This document shows positions 14,351-26,549 of a stretch of 64,000 nt of DNA, one piece after another. Positions within the stretch are counted from its first letter, which is position 1, and every line of letters begins with the position of its first letter. Below the pieces are notes generated by a model that saw only the letters and a program-made list of their open reading frames with translations, had not been told where the DNA came from and ran no database searches. The translations under genes were made by a program, and so were the position numbers. This stretch comes from Juglans regia (Eukaryota > Streptophyta > Magnoliopsida > Fagales > Juglandaceae). The DNA lies in contig NC_049903.1 in the NCBI RefSeq assembly GCF_001411555.2, positions 34,592,145-34,656,144 on the forward strand. Direction: 5' to 3'.

Positions 14351-15650
14351 CAATAAAAAGGAAAAAATAAGGTTTTTTTATTTTTTACTTTGTGATCTTT
14401 CTTTATTTATCAATTTTTCTCCAGTCACTTTTTTTTTTAATCATTTAGGGTATCGTTTCAATTTCAGATAACCGGGTAAAATATATGTTGCATTTGCATA
14501 GTCTCTGAAGTTCCTCGCCTCTGTAGTTCCTTGTCATCAAAAGATCCGTGTGACGTCGATGCATTACACGAGCCCAGGATTTAACCGAAAAAGACTTTGT
14601 GTTTGCAAGGTCTCTTGAGTCCGAGATTTAACCTGACAATCGACATTTTGCATTTCGCAGCATTTCAGTTACCTGTCCAATTGTGTGTGTTGTGTCTACA
14701 TATTTCCTTAAATATTTTGTTGTTGTTCTTATCAGAAAGATTTTTTTGTTGTGATTGTCATGTCTCCCCTCAAAATAAGATGAGTGATTTATGAGGTAAG
14801 GATCTCTGCTTGTCTCATTGTGGAAATCATGATATGATGCATAATAGTTGAATATGAATCTGTGCCCAACCCAAAAGGGTGATTAAACAGATTTTGACTA
14901 ATCTATGGACGACCAATGACTCTAAACATTAAGGATAATGCAACCCAAACAAGTTGGAATTTCAAAATGTATATAGTTTAATAACTTGATACATCGATTC
15001 TATCAAGCTGGAGTCGGTTGGACTAATTGTAAGGCACCGCGGCATTGCATGATCCGATTCAAGCTGGTTTCTGAAATTGCAATGAGCTATTTCTGTGTAA
15101 ACTTCAGTTTTTTTTATATGAGATTGCCGAATGATTAATTTATGCTTGTTCACATGTAATTAACAGTTTTCATGATGCTTATTATAAAGTAAAATAGGCA
15201 AATGTGTATGTTTCTTTTTCTTTCCCTTTTCTTTTGGGGCTGGCAGGGGGCTGGGTCTTCAGTTTTCTTAGACCTTGAACAATGGCCTTCAGATTGTTTT
15301 TTTTTTTCTTTATGAAAATGGGAGTTATTATAACTTTTTGGGTTTCTTCTAATACTTGTGTTGTTTGCAATCTTTCCGGTTGTATTTTTTTTTTAAATTT
15401 TTTTTATGAGGATGGAAATTATTATAAACTTTTGGGTTTCATCTAATACATGCATTGTTTACAGCCAAGATCTTAAACTTCTACAAAAAGTAATTTGTAT
15501 AGCTTTTTCGACTGCTTTTTGGATTTCTAGAAGTAAAATTAACTCAGTATGTTCATCTCTAAAATGGTTTAATGAACATAAATGTAAGGCAATTATTGAC
15601 AGTTGCCATATTTTCCAGATTCTCCATCTTCAGAAAATCAGTCACCCTTA
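14351..15650. other. 3' flank of MWFE with a tandem duplication
   Basis: Likely 3' untranslated and downstream sequence of MWFE. No coding evidence. A 94-bp-period imperfect duplication (separate entry) lies at about 15295-15470. Confidence 0.4.
15295..15470. repeat. Imperfect tandem duplication, two copies, period 94 bp
   Basis: The stretch around TTTATGAAAATGGGAGTTAT...GGGTTTCTTCTAATAC is repeated 94 bp later as TTTATGAGGATGGAAATTAT...GGGTTTCATCTAATAC. The GGGTTTC blocks start at 15340 and 15434. Each copy is preceded by a T-rich run. Confidence 0.75.
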
Positions 15651-15872
15651 TTCTAAGAATCTGTCTAATTTGTATAATTAGTATACTTGCCTTTGATATA
15701 TGTTTCCATACTTAGTCTGATCCTTGTAATTAGTTCCATAATTTTTGTAATTATAAGATCATTCCCTTACCTACAAAGTTTCCATACAAAGTTAGCCTTT
15801 TGTGGCTATATATATGTAACGTTCCTCATTATAAAAATCAAGTTATGTGAATGAAAGTTTGAATATTTCTCA
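15651..15872 (+). repeat. 5' LTR of deleted Copia element
   Basis: Matches 17288-17508 over about 220 bp with scattered substitutions (shared TAATTTGTATAATTAG, CTATATATATGTAACGTTCC, GTGAATGAAAGTTTGAATA). Contains a TATATATA promoter-like box near 15808-15815 and ends TTTCTCA just before the primer-binding motif. Confidence 0.8.
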
Positions 15873-16045
15873 ATTTTAACATGGTATCAGTCTAACTGAT
15901 CCCTACCCCTGCCAATATGACCAACTCCTTACTCGCCTTGCTCGCACCGTCTTCGCTCACCACCTCCTTGAATCCTTCAGCCCACTTCATTGGTAACACA
16001 CTTTCTCCTTCCTCTAGTTTTTCCTTCGATCGGCACCACCACTAG

Positions 16046-17240
16046 GTGGTGAACAGCGGCGCAAGCCACCATTTGTGCCACCGGCGTGATGCCTTCGTTG
16101 ACCTGAGAAGTATTGTCTCCAAGCACAACGTACAACTCCCTAATGGCCAAGTTGTTCCCGTCGAAGGGATGGAAACCTGTGTTCTCTCTCCCTCTCTCAT
16201 ATTACATAATGTCTATTTTGTCCCTAATTTCTCTTTTAACCTTTTGTCAGTTCCCCAAATTACCCTTCATAACTCGTGTCATTTTATTCTCATCTAACAC
16301 TTGTTTATTTCAGGACCCACAATTGATGAGGCCGATTGGAGCGGGTGATCTTTGCAATGGGCTCTACATGTACTGGCGTGAATCTTCTCTCGCTTTAGCT
16401 ACCCAATCTACTGTCAATAAGACCTTATGGCATCAACGTCTAGGTCACCCTTCCCATTTTATTATTCCTGGTCTTTTTAATTCTCCATGCATTTTCTCTG
16501 ATTGTGATGTTTGGTCTCAATCTAAGTACACCCGATTAGCTTTTTCTATTAATGCAAATAAAAGTGTTTCTCTTTTTAATCGCATTTTTTGTGATATTTG
16601 GGGTAGCTAATCATACTTCTTCTCTGAGTGGGGCTCACTATTTCCTCACCATTGTCGATGATTTTTCACGCACTACTTGGATGTACCTAATGCGTTTTAA
16701 TTCTGAAACTTTTACTCATTTAACGCATTTTTTTGCTCGTCCAAAATCAATTTAATACTGCTGTTAAAATTATTCACACTAATAATGGACAAGAATCTCT
16801 TTCTCATCAATTTCAAACTTATCTTCAAAATCATGGCATCATTCATGAACGTACCTGTATTAAAACGAAACTCCATAACAAAATGGTGTTGCAGAATATA
16901 AACATAGGCACCTTCTAAATGTTGCCCGTAGTCTTCGTTTCCAAGCACATCTCCCTTTAAAATTTTGGAGAGATTGTGTCATCACCGCTGCATATCTCAT
17001 TAATCATACCCCCAGTTGCATTCTCCAGAATAAGTCACATTTTGAAATTCTTTTTAATAGAACACCCAGCTATGATCATCTTCGTGTATTCAGGTGTCTT
17101 TGCTATGCACAAACCCTTAGTGCTCACCCCGACAAATTTTCCCCCCGTGCCACTAAATGTGTTTTTTCTTGACTATCCAAGCACTCATAAAGCTTACAAA
17201 CTCTACAATCTCGACACTCATTCAATTTTTTTATTCTCGT
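16046..17240 (+). pseudogene. Copia pol remnant (protease, GAG-pre-integrase, integrase N-part)
   Basis: From 16046 the frame reads a protease-like block with NSGASHHLC (aspartate of the usual DSGA motif lost), then PNGQVVPVEG and LHNVYFVPNFSFNLLSV. A shifted frame from about 16400 has TLWHQRLGHPSHF (GAG-pre-integrase), then an integrase start GAHYFLTIVDDFSRTTW (about 16630-16680) and pieces to about 17240. Frameshifts and stops interrupt it. No reverse transcriptase is present. Confidence 0.85.
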
Positions 17241-17287
17241 GATGTCACCTTCCATGAACACCACTTCCCTTTCCAACATATTCTTGC

Positions 17288-17508
17288 TTCTAGGAATCTA
17301 TCTAATTTGTATAATTAGTCTACTTATCTTTGATACATGTTTCCATACTTAGTCTGATCCTTGTAATTAGTTCATAATTTTTGTAATTAGAAAATCATTC
17401 CTTTACATACAAAGTTTTCATAGAAAGTTAGCCTTCTGTGGCTATATATATGTAACGTTCCTCATTGTAAAAATCAAGTTATGTGAATGAAAGTTTGAAT
17501 ATTTCTTA
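17288..17508 (+). repeat. 3' LTR of deleted Copia element
   Basis: Right-hand partner of 15651-15872. Ends TTTCTTA where the left copy ends TTTCTCA. No polypurine tract is seen just upstream, which suggests the interior/LTR junction was lost in a deletion. Confidence 0.8.
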
Positions 17509-18427
17509 ACTGCTGTGATTGCGATGTTGTTAGACTTGGTGGAAGAACTGTATTTGTTCTTGGCCACATATCTTGATGTACCAAGAATTCTACTCGAATC
17601 ATTAATGCCTTCATAATGGTTGTATTTATTCCTATTTATATCAAGTTGCCTTATATTTTTTGTATTTTTGTTTTCATCAGATAGTTTTGTGTGGTGAAAT
17701 TGAGTTATGTTAGCTGCCTGATAGAGCGAAAAGAGCCTCGATGCTACTTTATCACATAAAAGATTGGGAATGACAATGTACGTTCTTACTTAAAGGAGTG
17801 AGAATCGTAGAGTATGTTATCAGTGTTGCAACATCCTTTATTTTTTGGGAAAAGCCTTCTTGGTTTTTTTGGGTCCAACTCTTTTGGACCTCATTTTGGG
17901 TTTTTTTCTCAACCAATAATACAGGCCTTCCTTCCTTTTATGGGATGGGGGCGTTTGTGTTGGGGCGGGATCATGTGCGCTCTTTAAGGTTTCTCTTCTT
18001 CTATGGGATGCTGCTTCTTGTTGAGTTGGAAGGTTCAGCTCAACCACGCCAAGTTTTAAGACACTGAAAAACTTATCACAGGAAGTTTTAATTTCTATTA
18101 TATCAACTCATAGGCTTATATAGTATACTTACAGCCCGACCCTTACATCTATCTGCCTTCGTTGTTTTACATGTGTGCATGCACTTGTATGCTTTCGGTT
18201 TCCATGGGGGTTCTATTTTAAAAAGATGTTTAAATTCTTCTCATTCTGCCATGTACATGCGCGTTTGTTTCTCTGTGTTCATCGAGTATTTTCGTTGATT
18301 TACCATAAATGCAGGAACTCTGGAAGCTGGAATGAACTGCCAGCAATGCTTAAGAGCCTCAAGAGAAATTGTGATGTTGTTTTAGTTTTTTTGTTTTCTT
18401 TTTGCTTTTCCATTTTTCTTTTGAGAA
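17509..18427. other. Intergenic, no gene recognised
   Basis: T-rich sequence with short open frames only (for example 17798-18067) that show no domain or family resemblance. It may include distal downstream sequence of the MWFE locus, split from it by the Copia insertion. Confidence 0.3.
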
Positions 18428-18597
18428 ATACTTAGCCACAAAGTAATTATAGAAAAGTAATCTCACAAATTGATGTGGGTTGATATTGTTTGTTAGATTG
18501 TAAAATTACTTTAATTGTAAAACAAATCTGACGGATCACATGAAGTCACGTCAGTTTGTAAGATTACTTTTGTGTAATTACTTTGTAGCTGTAGCAC
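18428..18597. mobile_element. MITE with about 45-bp terminal inverted repeats (about 170 bp)
   Basis: The left arm GCCACAAAGTAATTATAGAA continues AAGTAATCTCACAAATTGATGTG. The right arm, read in reverse, is GCTACAAAGTAATTACACAA then AAGTAATCTTACAAACTGACGTG. The arms pair nearly throughout around a core of about 75 bp. Non-coding. A TSD could not be fixed because the outermost bases are diverged. Confidence 0.8.
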
Positions 18598-20848
18598 TCC
18601 TCATTTCTTTTTGTATGTGAAGTTGCATTAGCTTGGAATTGTTTAGGAAAAAAGATCATTTGTTCGTCAGCTTCTTGTGTGTTGACTCATTGAATTTGGG
18701 CTGCAAGAGTTTTGTTGATTATGAGGTACCTTGTAACCTAATCTGTTTCTGTCATGCCTCAGAATATCGAGGGGCTTACTCCAATAGAATCTTAAGAACT
18801 ATGTATTTGGTAGATGATCCTGGGAATCGGAACCTTGTTGTTTGGTAAATTAACATGTGTTTAGAGCAAGAAAAAGCGATGTGTATACTGTCTATAGCTT
18901 TGTAAATACCAACTATTGACCGACATGATAATCCAACTGACTGGATATTGGCACTGGTTATTGCTTGTCATGCTACAGCAGTTGTGTTGTTGCTGATGCC
19001 GATCAAGGCACACAGCCCCTTCTCTTCAGCATTTGATTGGAATCTCTTTTAAGAAAAACCTCCGGCCATTTAAAAACTACCAACATTCATGCATTTATGC
19101 ACGTGTTACACATGACGAAAACAGAAACTTTATCCAGTGTTCTTCTATATATTAATTTGAAAATATATAGTTACAAAAAATATTCTTAAAAAATCTACTT
19201 GATTCGATATTTTCAAAATAAATTATAAAGTGTTTTATATTTTCCTAGATGTATGTTAGTAAGTAGAAAGAAATGAAATAATTGAGGACATTAAAAAGGT
19301 GATGAAAGTTCACCAACACCAACACCAAACAACCAATGAGATGCCCGGAGAGTCAGAGAGAGCACAGCTTGCTTGAAGGAAGAAGGCCTTCTCGTTGTCG
19401 GCCGTCATACAAACCTTTTCATTCATGTCAATCCCATTTTGTCATGCTTTTATAAAGGTGAGTTTGTCGTAGGATGAAGACATAAATCTTGTTACGTTTT
19501 TACTTTTAATTTTATTTCTAGTAATGATAAATCAGTCAGTGTAATAATGTGATTTCGCAGCTGTCTGGAGGATGAGAAGATAGGTCCGATTAGAAACTCT
19601 CAGTTGCTTCAACAATCAGATATAAGGTTTTGGCGGTGCTGAAGAACTTTGATTCCATAAAATGACATCTACATCTTGGCATGGACTCATTATTATAATT
19701 CTCAATGATAGAAATATATATATATATAAAAATAAAAATAAAAATAAAAATAAAAAAAAGAGCTGCTTCATGGACTCGTTTGTTTTTATTAGCCTCTTTG
19801 GCCAGCATGTGGAATCTTTATGTTGCATTTTTTTTTTTTTTTTAACTTAATTCTTTGGATGGTCTGGAAGAGAAGCATCGCATAAGCCTCCAATTGCTTA
19901 AAGAAATAAAGGAAAAAAGAAAAAAGAAAAAAGCTAGTGATTTTTTTAATTGCCGTTAACTGCTCCAGTCACTTTCATGGATGGGGGTGGCCACCAGACC
20001 AGAGGAAGAGGAGGGAGGCAGCAATGTGTACGTAGGGCTTGATCTTTAAAATAAACTTTGTTAATTGAGACTTGTCTACAACCATGCCACGCCAATTAAG
20101 CATTATGGCCACCACCCTGCGTGCCTAAAACAAAAGTGTTCATGCACTAATTAACTGTTTTCTTTTTATAGGACATGACATGTTATCACCATTCACAATT
20201 ATTTTCATGGGATGGATGTATTATTGTGATGACTTTTGGCTTTCTTCTTCTACTACTTCATGCATATGCAGTTTACACCATTTCAATCCCTCTTTACGCA
20301 TGCAGCAAAAGTAATATGCTTTAGTTACCAGGAAGCACAAGTAAAACAACTGGGAAAAGAGAGAGACAAGAAACTACCTATAACATAAAATGCTCCATTG
20401 TTCAGAATGATCTTCGAGACCAGAGAATTACCTACAGCTTAGGAAAGGACGTAGTTGCGGTCAGACAGAAATATAAAATATATCAATAGGCATATCAACT
20501 CGTTTCCATATTACTTTCTTTAAAAATTGATAGCAACAACACCAAAATGAAACTTGCCATTAGAAATTTTATTCCTTGTCAATTTGGACGACTAAATTCA
20601 TTACATTTAAAATCACTTTGGGCTACTACACACCACAATGAATCATAAAACTATGGACGGCTTTGAGACTGATTACACAAAAATCCTATATTAACCACAC
20701 TAAAACCAACAGTCTACCAAGAAACGAAAAGGGAAATGAGACACCACAAAAATAGGTGTGATTTGGAAGAATTACTGAATACAGGAATTGAACTTGAATA
20801 TGAATGGTATTTGGACGAGAGCGGAGACTTATACACTCTGTGTGGGAG
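18598..20848. other. Intergenic between MITE and DUF1191 gene
   Basis: No gene recognised. Simple repeats include a (TA)n then (AAATA)n run at about 19716-19760 and poly-T near 19830-19843. Bases just below 20849 should be the 3' untranslated region of the minus-strand DUF1191 gene. Confidence 0.3.
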
Positions 20849-21844
20849 TCAGGGTGCATATTCAGTCTCGAGGACTGGTTGTGTTCGAGTCACTGTTGCA
20901 GCAGGGGCTTTCGTATTCCCAACCGTGGTCATATGCAAGGCTTCTCCAACATCTGCAGCCCTCTCCATCTGTTGCACTTTCTTCCGGTGCTTGAACTTCT
21001 GCACCCACAGAACCAGGAATGTCAACAACATCAACAGTGCAAGTCCACCTAGCACGGATCCAACAATTATCCCAACTTTCGAATTACTTTTCTTTCCTTC
21101 ACCACCCGATCTTGGACCTACATTTGGAACTTCGGCACTTGGTGTAGGAGAGATTGGTGGTGGAGCAATAGACTCGACCACAATAGAGAAATGACCCTGG
21201 TGAATTGTTGAACACTTATAATCAGACGATACGCTGCTGAAACTGTGTTGACCATACAAATCAAACTGAACACATTTTGCTACAGCCCCATCAGGAGCTG
21301 ATTCCACATCCGGAAATCTAATTGATATGGGATCTCCAGTCGCCGTAATGTTCAATTCTGGTAAATCTGTAGCTGACAAGTTTGAAGCATTATAAGCAAG
21401 CAGACCCAGCACTGGAGTTAAGTGATTGTAACCAGATAACTGGTAATACGTCCTGGACCAATTGCCCAAGTTTTGGTAGACCAAAATAAGCCTCTTGACA
21501 TATGGTTGCTCGCTAACTCCAGTGGGAATATGGAACTCTTTGTAACTATCAACACCTTTTCTAAATAGGCTACCGCTCCTCAGCCTCAGTGCTGCAATCT
21601 TGATCCCAGTCAAATTCGAGGGAACATCCCCATTATAGGGAATGCCAGTCTTTGGACGAACTAATTCAACAAAAGCCCTGTAAGCGTAGTCCTGGAGCAG
21701 TGCATCCAGAGCACGAGCAGGGCTTAAGGAAGACCCATTAGTGGATTGAGCCCTCAGGGCCGGCAGGCAGAAGAACCACATCAGTAGAATAATCATCGAG
21801 AGACTCCGGAGAAGAAGCCCCATCGATGCTTTGGAATATTTCAC
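20849..21844 (-). CDS. DUF1191 single-pass membrane protein (At3g08600-like)
   Basis: Intronless coding frame of 331 aa plus stop. Residues about 1-33 form a signal peptide (LSMIILLMWFFCLPALRAQS). A conserved extracellular DUF1191 domain follows: ALDALLQDYAYRAFV, KTGIPYNGDVPSNLTGIKI, RLRSGSLFRKG, VYQNLGNWSRTYY, GHFSIVVES. It contains several N-x-S/T glycosylation sites. A Pro/Ser-rich linker (APPPISPTPSAEVP) leads to one membrane span (about 259-285, VGIIVGSVLGGLALLMLLTF) with a basic cytosolic side (KFKHRKK) and a short tail ending ETEYAP. The biochemical role of the family is not known to me. Length is close to the Arabidopsis member. Its gene neighbours (MWFE, KH) match the Arabidopsis order. 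Confidence 0.93.
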   Translation of the reverse strand: MKYSKASMGLLLRSLSMIILLMWFFCLPALRAQSTNGSSLSPARALDALLQDYAYRAFVELVRPKTGIPYNGDVPSNLTGIKIAALRLRSGSLFRKGVDSYKEFHIPTGVSEQPYVKRLILVYQNLGNWSRTYYQLSGYNHLTPVLGLLAYNASNLSATDLPELNITATGDPISIRFPDVESAPDGAVAKCVQFDLYGQHSFSSVSSDYKCSTIHQGHFSIVVESIAPPPISPTPSAEVPNVGPRSGGEGKKSNSKVGIIVGSVLGGLALLMLLTFLVLWVQKFKHRKKVQQMERAADVGEALHMTTVGNTKAPAATVTRTQPVLETEYAP

Positions 21845-23240
21845 AGATTCAGCTCAATGAACTGACGATTCGAGCTTGTAAAATCCCAGAGGGTACCCAA
21901 ATGGTCAACAACAAAAGCTATATTTAATCCCTCAGATCAATAGAATAATAACGGAAACATGCAAACTTGTGCAAAGAAGCTTCAAATTGCATAATTGGAG
22001 GCACATCTATCCCTAATAAATGGAAACAGCGGATAGGGAGTGCCAAAAGAGAGTTATATTCTCAGGGAGGGTAGGGGGTGGTATAAAGCAGCTTTGAAGG
22101 TTTCAACCGTTGTAACCCCTTCTGCCCTCAGCTCAGACAGAATATCTTTATTTCCCTTTTGGAACCCTGGTAAAAGAAATTCTGCAAGACTTGGGGAATC
22201 TTTTAAGCATTATTTCATTTCTCCAAGGAATTGAAACCCTGATTCCTCTCCATTTCCCCATCCGAAATAATAAACCGAACAAGAATTGAAATTAAAACAA
22301 AGAAAAAAATTAACTCGAGAGAGAAATCTTCTTCTTCAAGGTTTGAACGGTCAACAAAATAAAAGCCCCAGTAATTACTACTGTAGAATTTCTATATTTG
22401 GACCAAGAATCAAAAGGAAACCGTATCAATATTATCAGCAGAGGCACTAAATACCTGATCTCCTTGAAGAAGGGGTTCCAGTAGAAAAACCCTAAATCTT
22501 GGCCGAAGTTTCAGCTATCCAAAAAAAAAAAAACAAAAGGCCAAATGTCCTGCTTTCAATAGTTTGCTGGAAGCTGAGTAAGGCATGCAAAGCCCAAACT
22601 CGCGCGCGCGCAGAAACCCACAATGGCACAAGTATTAAAGACCCGAACAAATAATATATCGCCCAAAAGAAAAGGCATAAAACCCAAGAATCTTCAAGAA
22701 TATCATCATTAAATTTCTAGGCAAGATCACAGTGAAGGCTCAGCAACACCACCGACCCGTATCAGAGTCTTCAAACGGCCTGCATTTGACTAAATCCGGA
22801 TGTTATCGCCGAGATAGACGTGGTGGGCGATGATTATCAGGGAGTGTGTAAGGGATCCAGAGCTTTTCTGAATAAAGTGGTGAAAGGAATAGTCGTAGAG
22901 TTGGGGTTTCTTTCTCCTTACTTTTAGATGTCAATGGAAATGGGCAAGACTTGGAGAGAACAAAGATTAGTAGTGAAAGAGAGCGAGCAGTGGGCTTGGA
23001 AGTTAGAAAGACAAAATCTTGTTAGAGAAAATCTGAAAAATAGCAGAGGAGAGTGATAACCTTGTGGACGCAGATGGGCAGCAGAGCCGGACCGAGGGAG
23101 GCGAGTAAAAAATAAAATAAAATTAGAAAAGGCAGGATGCAAAGAAAGAGAGCAAGGGAACAGAGACTTGACTCTTGAGTGCTTAAATATATTATATATA
23201 TACACACACATGCACATACATACATATATATATATATCAA
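21845..23240 (-). promoter_or_regulatory. Leader and promoter region of the DUF1191 gene
   Basis: TA-rich runs at 23187-23240 give a possible minus-strand TATA box (near 23190-23200), followed by a pyrimidine-rich leader (CTCTGTTCCCTTGCTC, near 23150). A possible leader donor CAAG|GTTATC lies at about 23060, and possible acceptors sit just above 21844. A leader intron is therefore plausible but not proven. GC-alternating CGCGCGCG occurs near 22601-22610. Confidence 0.35.
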
Positions 23241-26200
23241 TTATAAAATAAAATAAAAAATTAAAACATTTTTATTTTTTATAAAAGTAATTATTTTGTC
23301 TTATACACTTTTTAATTTGTTAATTTTATTTTATTTATTATTTTGTTTTAAGTGTGAAATGTTGTGAGCCAACTATTTTTTTGGCTGAAAACTGAATACC
23401 AAGGCCTACCTTATCAAACTCTCGTCTATTTACAGACAAAATAACTGGTCCACAAAAACACTTCCTTTCTCACTCTCTTTCTCTTAAGTAGTCTCCTCCT
23501 AATAACTTGTCAACATTACATTGCTTATACCGTAAGCATATGAATTGTCTTAATCTCAATATTTTCTTAGAGTATATCATACATATTTTTTTACTATCCA
23601 AACGGGTCTAACGTTGCACACTTGAATGTCGACAACGTGGCAGCGTTGAATAAAATTAGGATCATGAAAATAATACTAAATATGGCTACAAGATAAATTA
23701 ATGTTATTAGCGAGATTTATGTAAATTATAATAATAATAAAAATGTTGTATTTAGTGGCTTATACTTAATATAGCTATTTTTCATATTTTAATTCTTAAA
23801 GAGGAAGCTCTAAAATATCTTTATCCATTAAAATTTATTTCGCTAGCTAGGGCTAAATTTTGACTTTTGTTTTTATCTTTTTAAAGACGTGGGGTTCAAC
23901 TTTCAACCTGCCTCGCTTATATTCTCAGACATAGAGCATTCACAATAAATTTTATAAAATATAAATTTTTATAAAATATAAAAAAAATAATCAAAAGTCT
24001 CTTCTATTAGATTATTTCTTCTATTTTTATTTTACATTTAACTACAGTAAATCCTTTACATATAAAAATTACTGTTCATTTATCTAAATAACTTTTTATT
24101 ATTTCTAATTCTCTCTAATTTCATCATCTTTTATTTTTATCTTATTTTCATTTTAATCCTTTTATCACTTTTGCACATGTCCTACTATCTTATCTCTTAT
24201 ATGCTATATAACATTCCGTTTATAGTTTATTCGACTTTTATGCATGTAGAAATTTTGATATTATTTTTATTAATAACAAATGCAGGTATTTTTTTAATCG
24301 CTCTACTCTTTTTTTAAAGTAATTTAAAATATTATATTATACATAAAAAAATATTATAAATATCAAAATATATGATGTATAGAGCAATATTTAAAATATA
24401 TGATGTGTAGAAAATATAATATTCAAAATAAATAAAAAAGATTAAAAAAATATAATATTTAAATGATATAAAAAAATAGATAAACTAATATATAACGTAT
24501 TGTAAAAGTCAGTATGTAAAATAAAAAAGATAAATTTTAATAATATATTTTAAAAGAAATGATAAAGAAGTCATTAGAAAGGTTCTTGTCAATTTTGTTT
24601 GTAAGATTTTAACGGATTGTAAAAAAACAAAATAAAAAGACAAAAAACAAAAGATATAATATATAAGTAATAAATATATACCTAACATATTTTTATAACA
24701 CATTTTATAATAATGTCATAAGATGAAGATATTTTTATAAAAAAATATAATTATATAAAATATTATAAAAAATATTGTGTGAAAGAGTAGTACTACACTT
24801 TCCGAAAAAAGCTCCCGAATGTATTTTCCGAGCAGCATATTTTATTTTTATTTTATTTTATATATTTTTTTAATCATCATAAATATTTAAAAAAATAAAA
24901 AAAAAATTTACATTGTTATTAAAAACCATTTTCCTAATCATTAAATAAAAAAAATTATTCGAAACACTTCTTACGTTCCAAATTCGAGACGTTTAGGCTT
25001 CGTTTGAATCATCAACTACTCTTAACTCATCATTACAACTTTTTCAAATTTCAACATAAAATATAATAAACAATTCAATTTTTTCAAATTTTAAAATAAT
25101 AATAATATTAAAAAATAATATTCTAATAATATTTTATCATCTCAATTCAACTCAACTCAACATCTAAACTCATCTTTAATATTTCTCGTGTGAAAACATT
25201 TGCCATAATATGTTAGTTGAGTCAGATGGATGTAGAGGCGCCGCGACTGTTGAAGAATGAACAATGAGGACGCGCAAATACTTATTACCTCAAATTGACA
25301 GTATGTACTATCGTGTCCACAGCCTTTTTTTTTTCTTTTTGTTTTTGTTTGTTAAAAAAGTACGACCTGCCGAGTCTCCCGACTGGGCCCTAGCCGATCA
25401 TCCCAGGTCATTGAACGTACCCTAGGACTTAAGGGACAAGCACACGGAGTCCAGTAATAATTTTCTGCGTATGCAATTACAATTACTAAAAACTCTCATC
25501 CGCCGGCCGGTACCCTCCTTAGATGAGATCCCAAACCTCCTCACGTGTCGACCTAAAACGGCTATTTTCGGAACTTTACCTGCACTAAATACACAACTCC
25601 TCCCTAAAGCCTAAAAGAAAAGTAAAAGCAAAAGCTTCCTTGGCCTTGGGTGTCATGAAATATTGTACGTACGTAGGACCAAAGTCATGCAAGCAAGGCA
25701 ATTTAGGACCGTGACGGAAGGCCGTGCAATGACCGTTTGGGCCCCCACGTCGGCCCTGGCCTCCTCCCCTCGGCCAAACACGTACACCGTACGTTTTACA
25801 TGAATGAGCAGTGAAATCTCAAGATTTTTGTATTTAAGGGATCAATTGTAGTTGGATCTCGTGATGAACTGTCCATTAATCTCGTCGTCTTGCTAGACGC
25901 TAATGTTTTTATTTATTTATATAATATATGTATGTATATAAATGAATTATAAGCTAGCTAGCTGTGTTTGTGTGTACAAGTGATTGCGTGTGATGCGAGA
26001 GAAAATTAGGGCCATTTTGTTCTTTTTTCTTCCTTCGGCCGGGCCCCATGTATGCATACACGTCTCTCTTGATCTCTCTTCTATCACAGTACACATCAAT
26101 TAATTATTAATTTGGTATGCTAATTTGAACATCTTCTTATTCTATATCATGAGTCATAAGATTGCAATGGATTGTAACAGCCTCTGAATTTATCTATTTT

Positions 26201-26539
26201 TTGAATTTATTTCAAAACATTGTACAGATTGTAACCGCCCGTCAATTTCTCTAATTTAGATTCGTTCAAAATGGTTGTTCCTTAGAGTTAGGAAATAGTT
26301 TCAAACTGCTCTATATTTTAGGATCTCAAACAAATGTTTGTTATTTCGTGTGTGTATTTAACTACTACTACTGCAACATCTAATGATATTGATTCTGCAT
26401 ATAATGACAGATTAACTGTGAAAATGGAAAATACTACTAGCTCGCTAATCTGCATGACTTACTTCCGCACATATACGCACGCACCCATGCATGCGCGCAG
26501 GTGAAGTACGTACGTACGTACTAATCTAGCTAGCTAACA
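23241..26539. other. AT-rich intergenic region with MITE fragments
   Basis: No gene recognised. The sequence beginning AGAGCATTCACAATAAAT at 23933 resembles the start of a MITE, but no matching right end was found. The 24790-24975 stretch resembles 4530-4745 in reverse. A complete MITE-type copy is listed separately (24994-25173). GTACGTACGTACGTA palindromes occur near 26507-26520. Confidence 0.35.
24994..25173 (+). mobile_element. MITE copy (family shared with 61475-61650)
   Basis: About 180 bp, starting GGCTTCGTTTGAATC, with core ATCATTACAACTTTTTCAAA and ATAATATTCTAATAATATTT, and ending AACATCTAAACTCATC. The reverse complement of 61475-61650 matches it along almost its whole length. It is a short non-coding repeat dispersed in this window. 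Confidence 0.75.
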
Positions 26540-26549
26540 ATTATTTTAA

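Larger units (their letters stand above)
15651..17508 (+). mobile_element. Internally deleted Ty1/Copia LTR retrotransposon
   Basis: Two near-identical direct repeats (15651-15872 and 17288-17508, about 221 bp) flank a 1.4 kb interior. A primer-binding-type motif TGGTATCAG (15882) follows the left repeat after a short spacer. The interior keeps only middle pol pieces (protease, GAG-pre-integrase, N-terminal integrase). Gag, the rest of integrase, reverse transcriptase and RNase H are missing. The left ends of the repeats lack a clear TG and no target duplication is evident, so the element is truncated or its LTRs begin further out. Confidence 0.85.
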
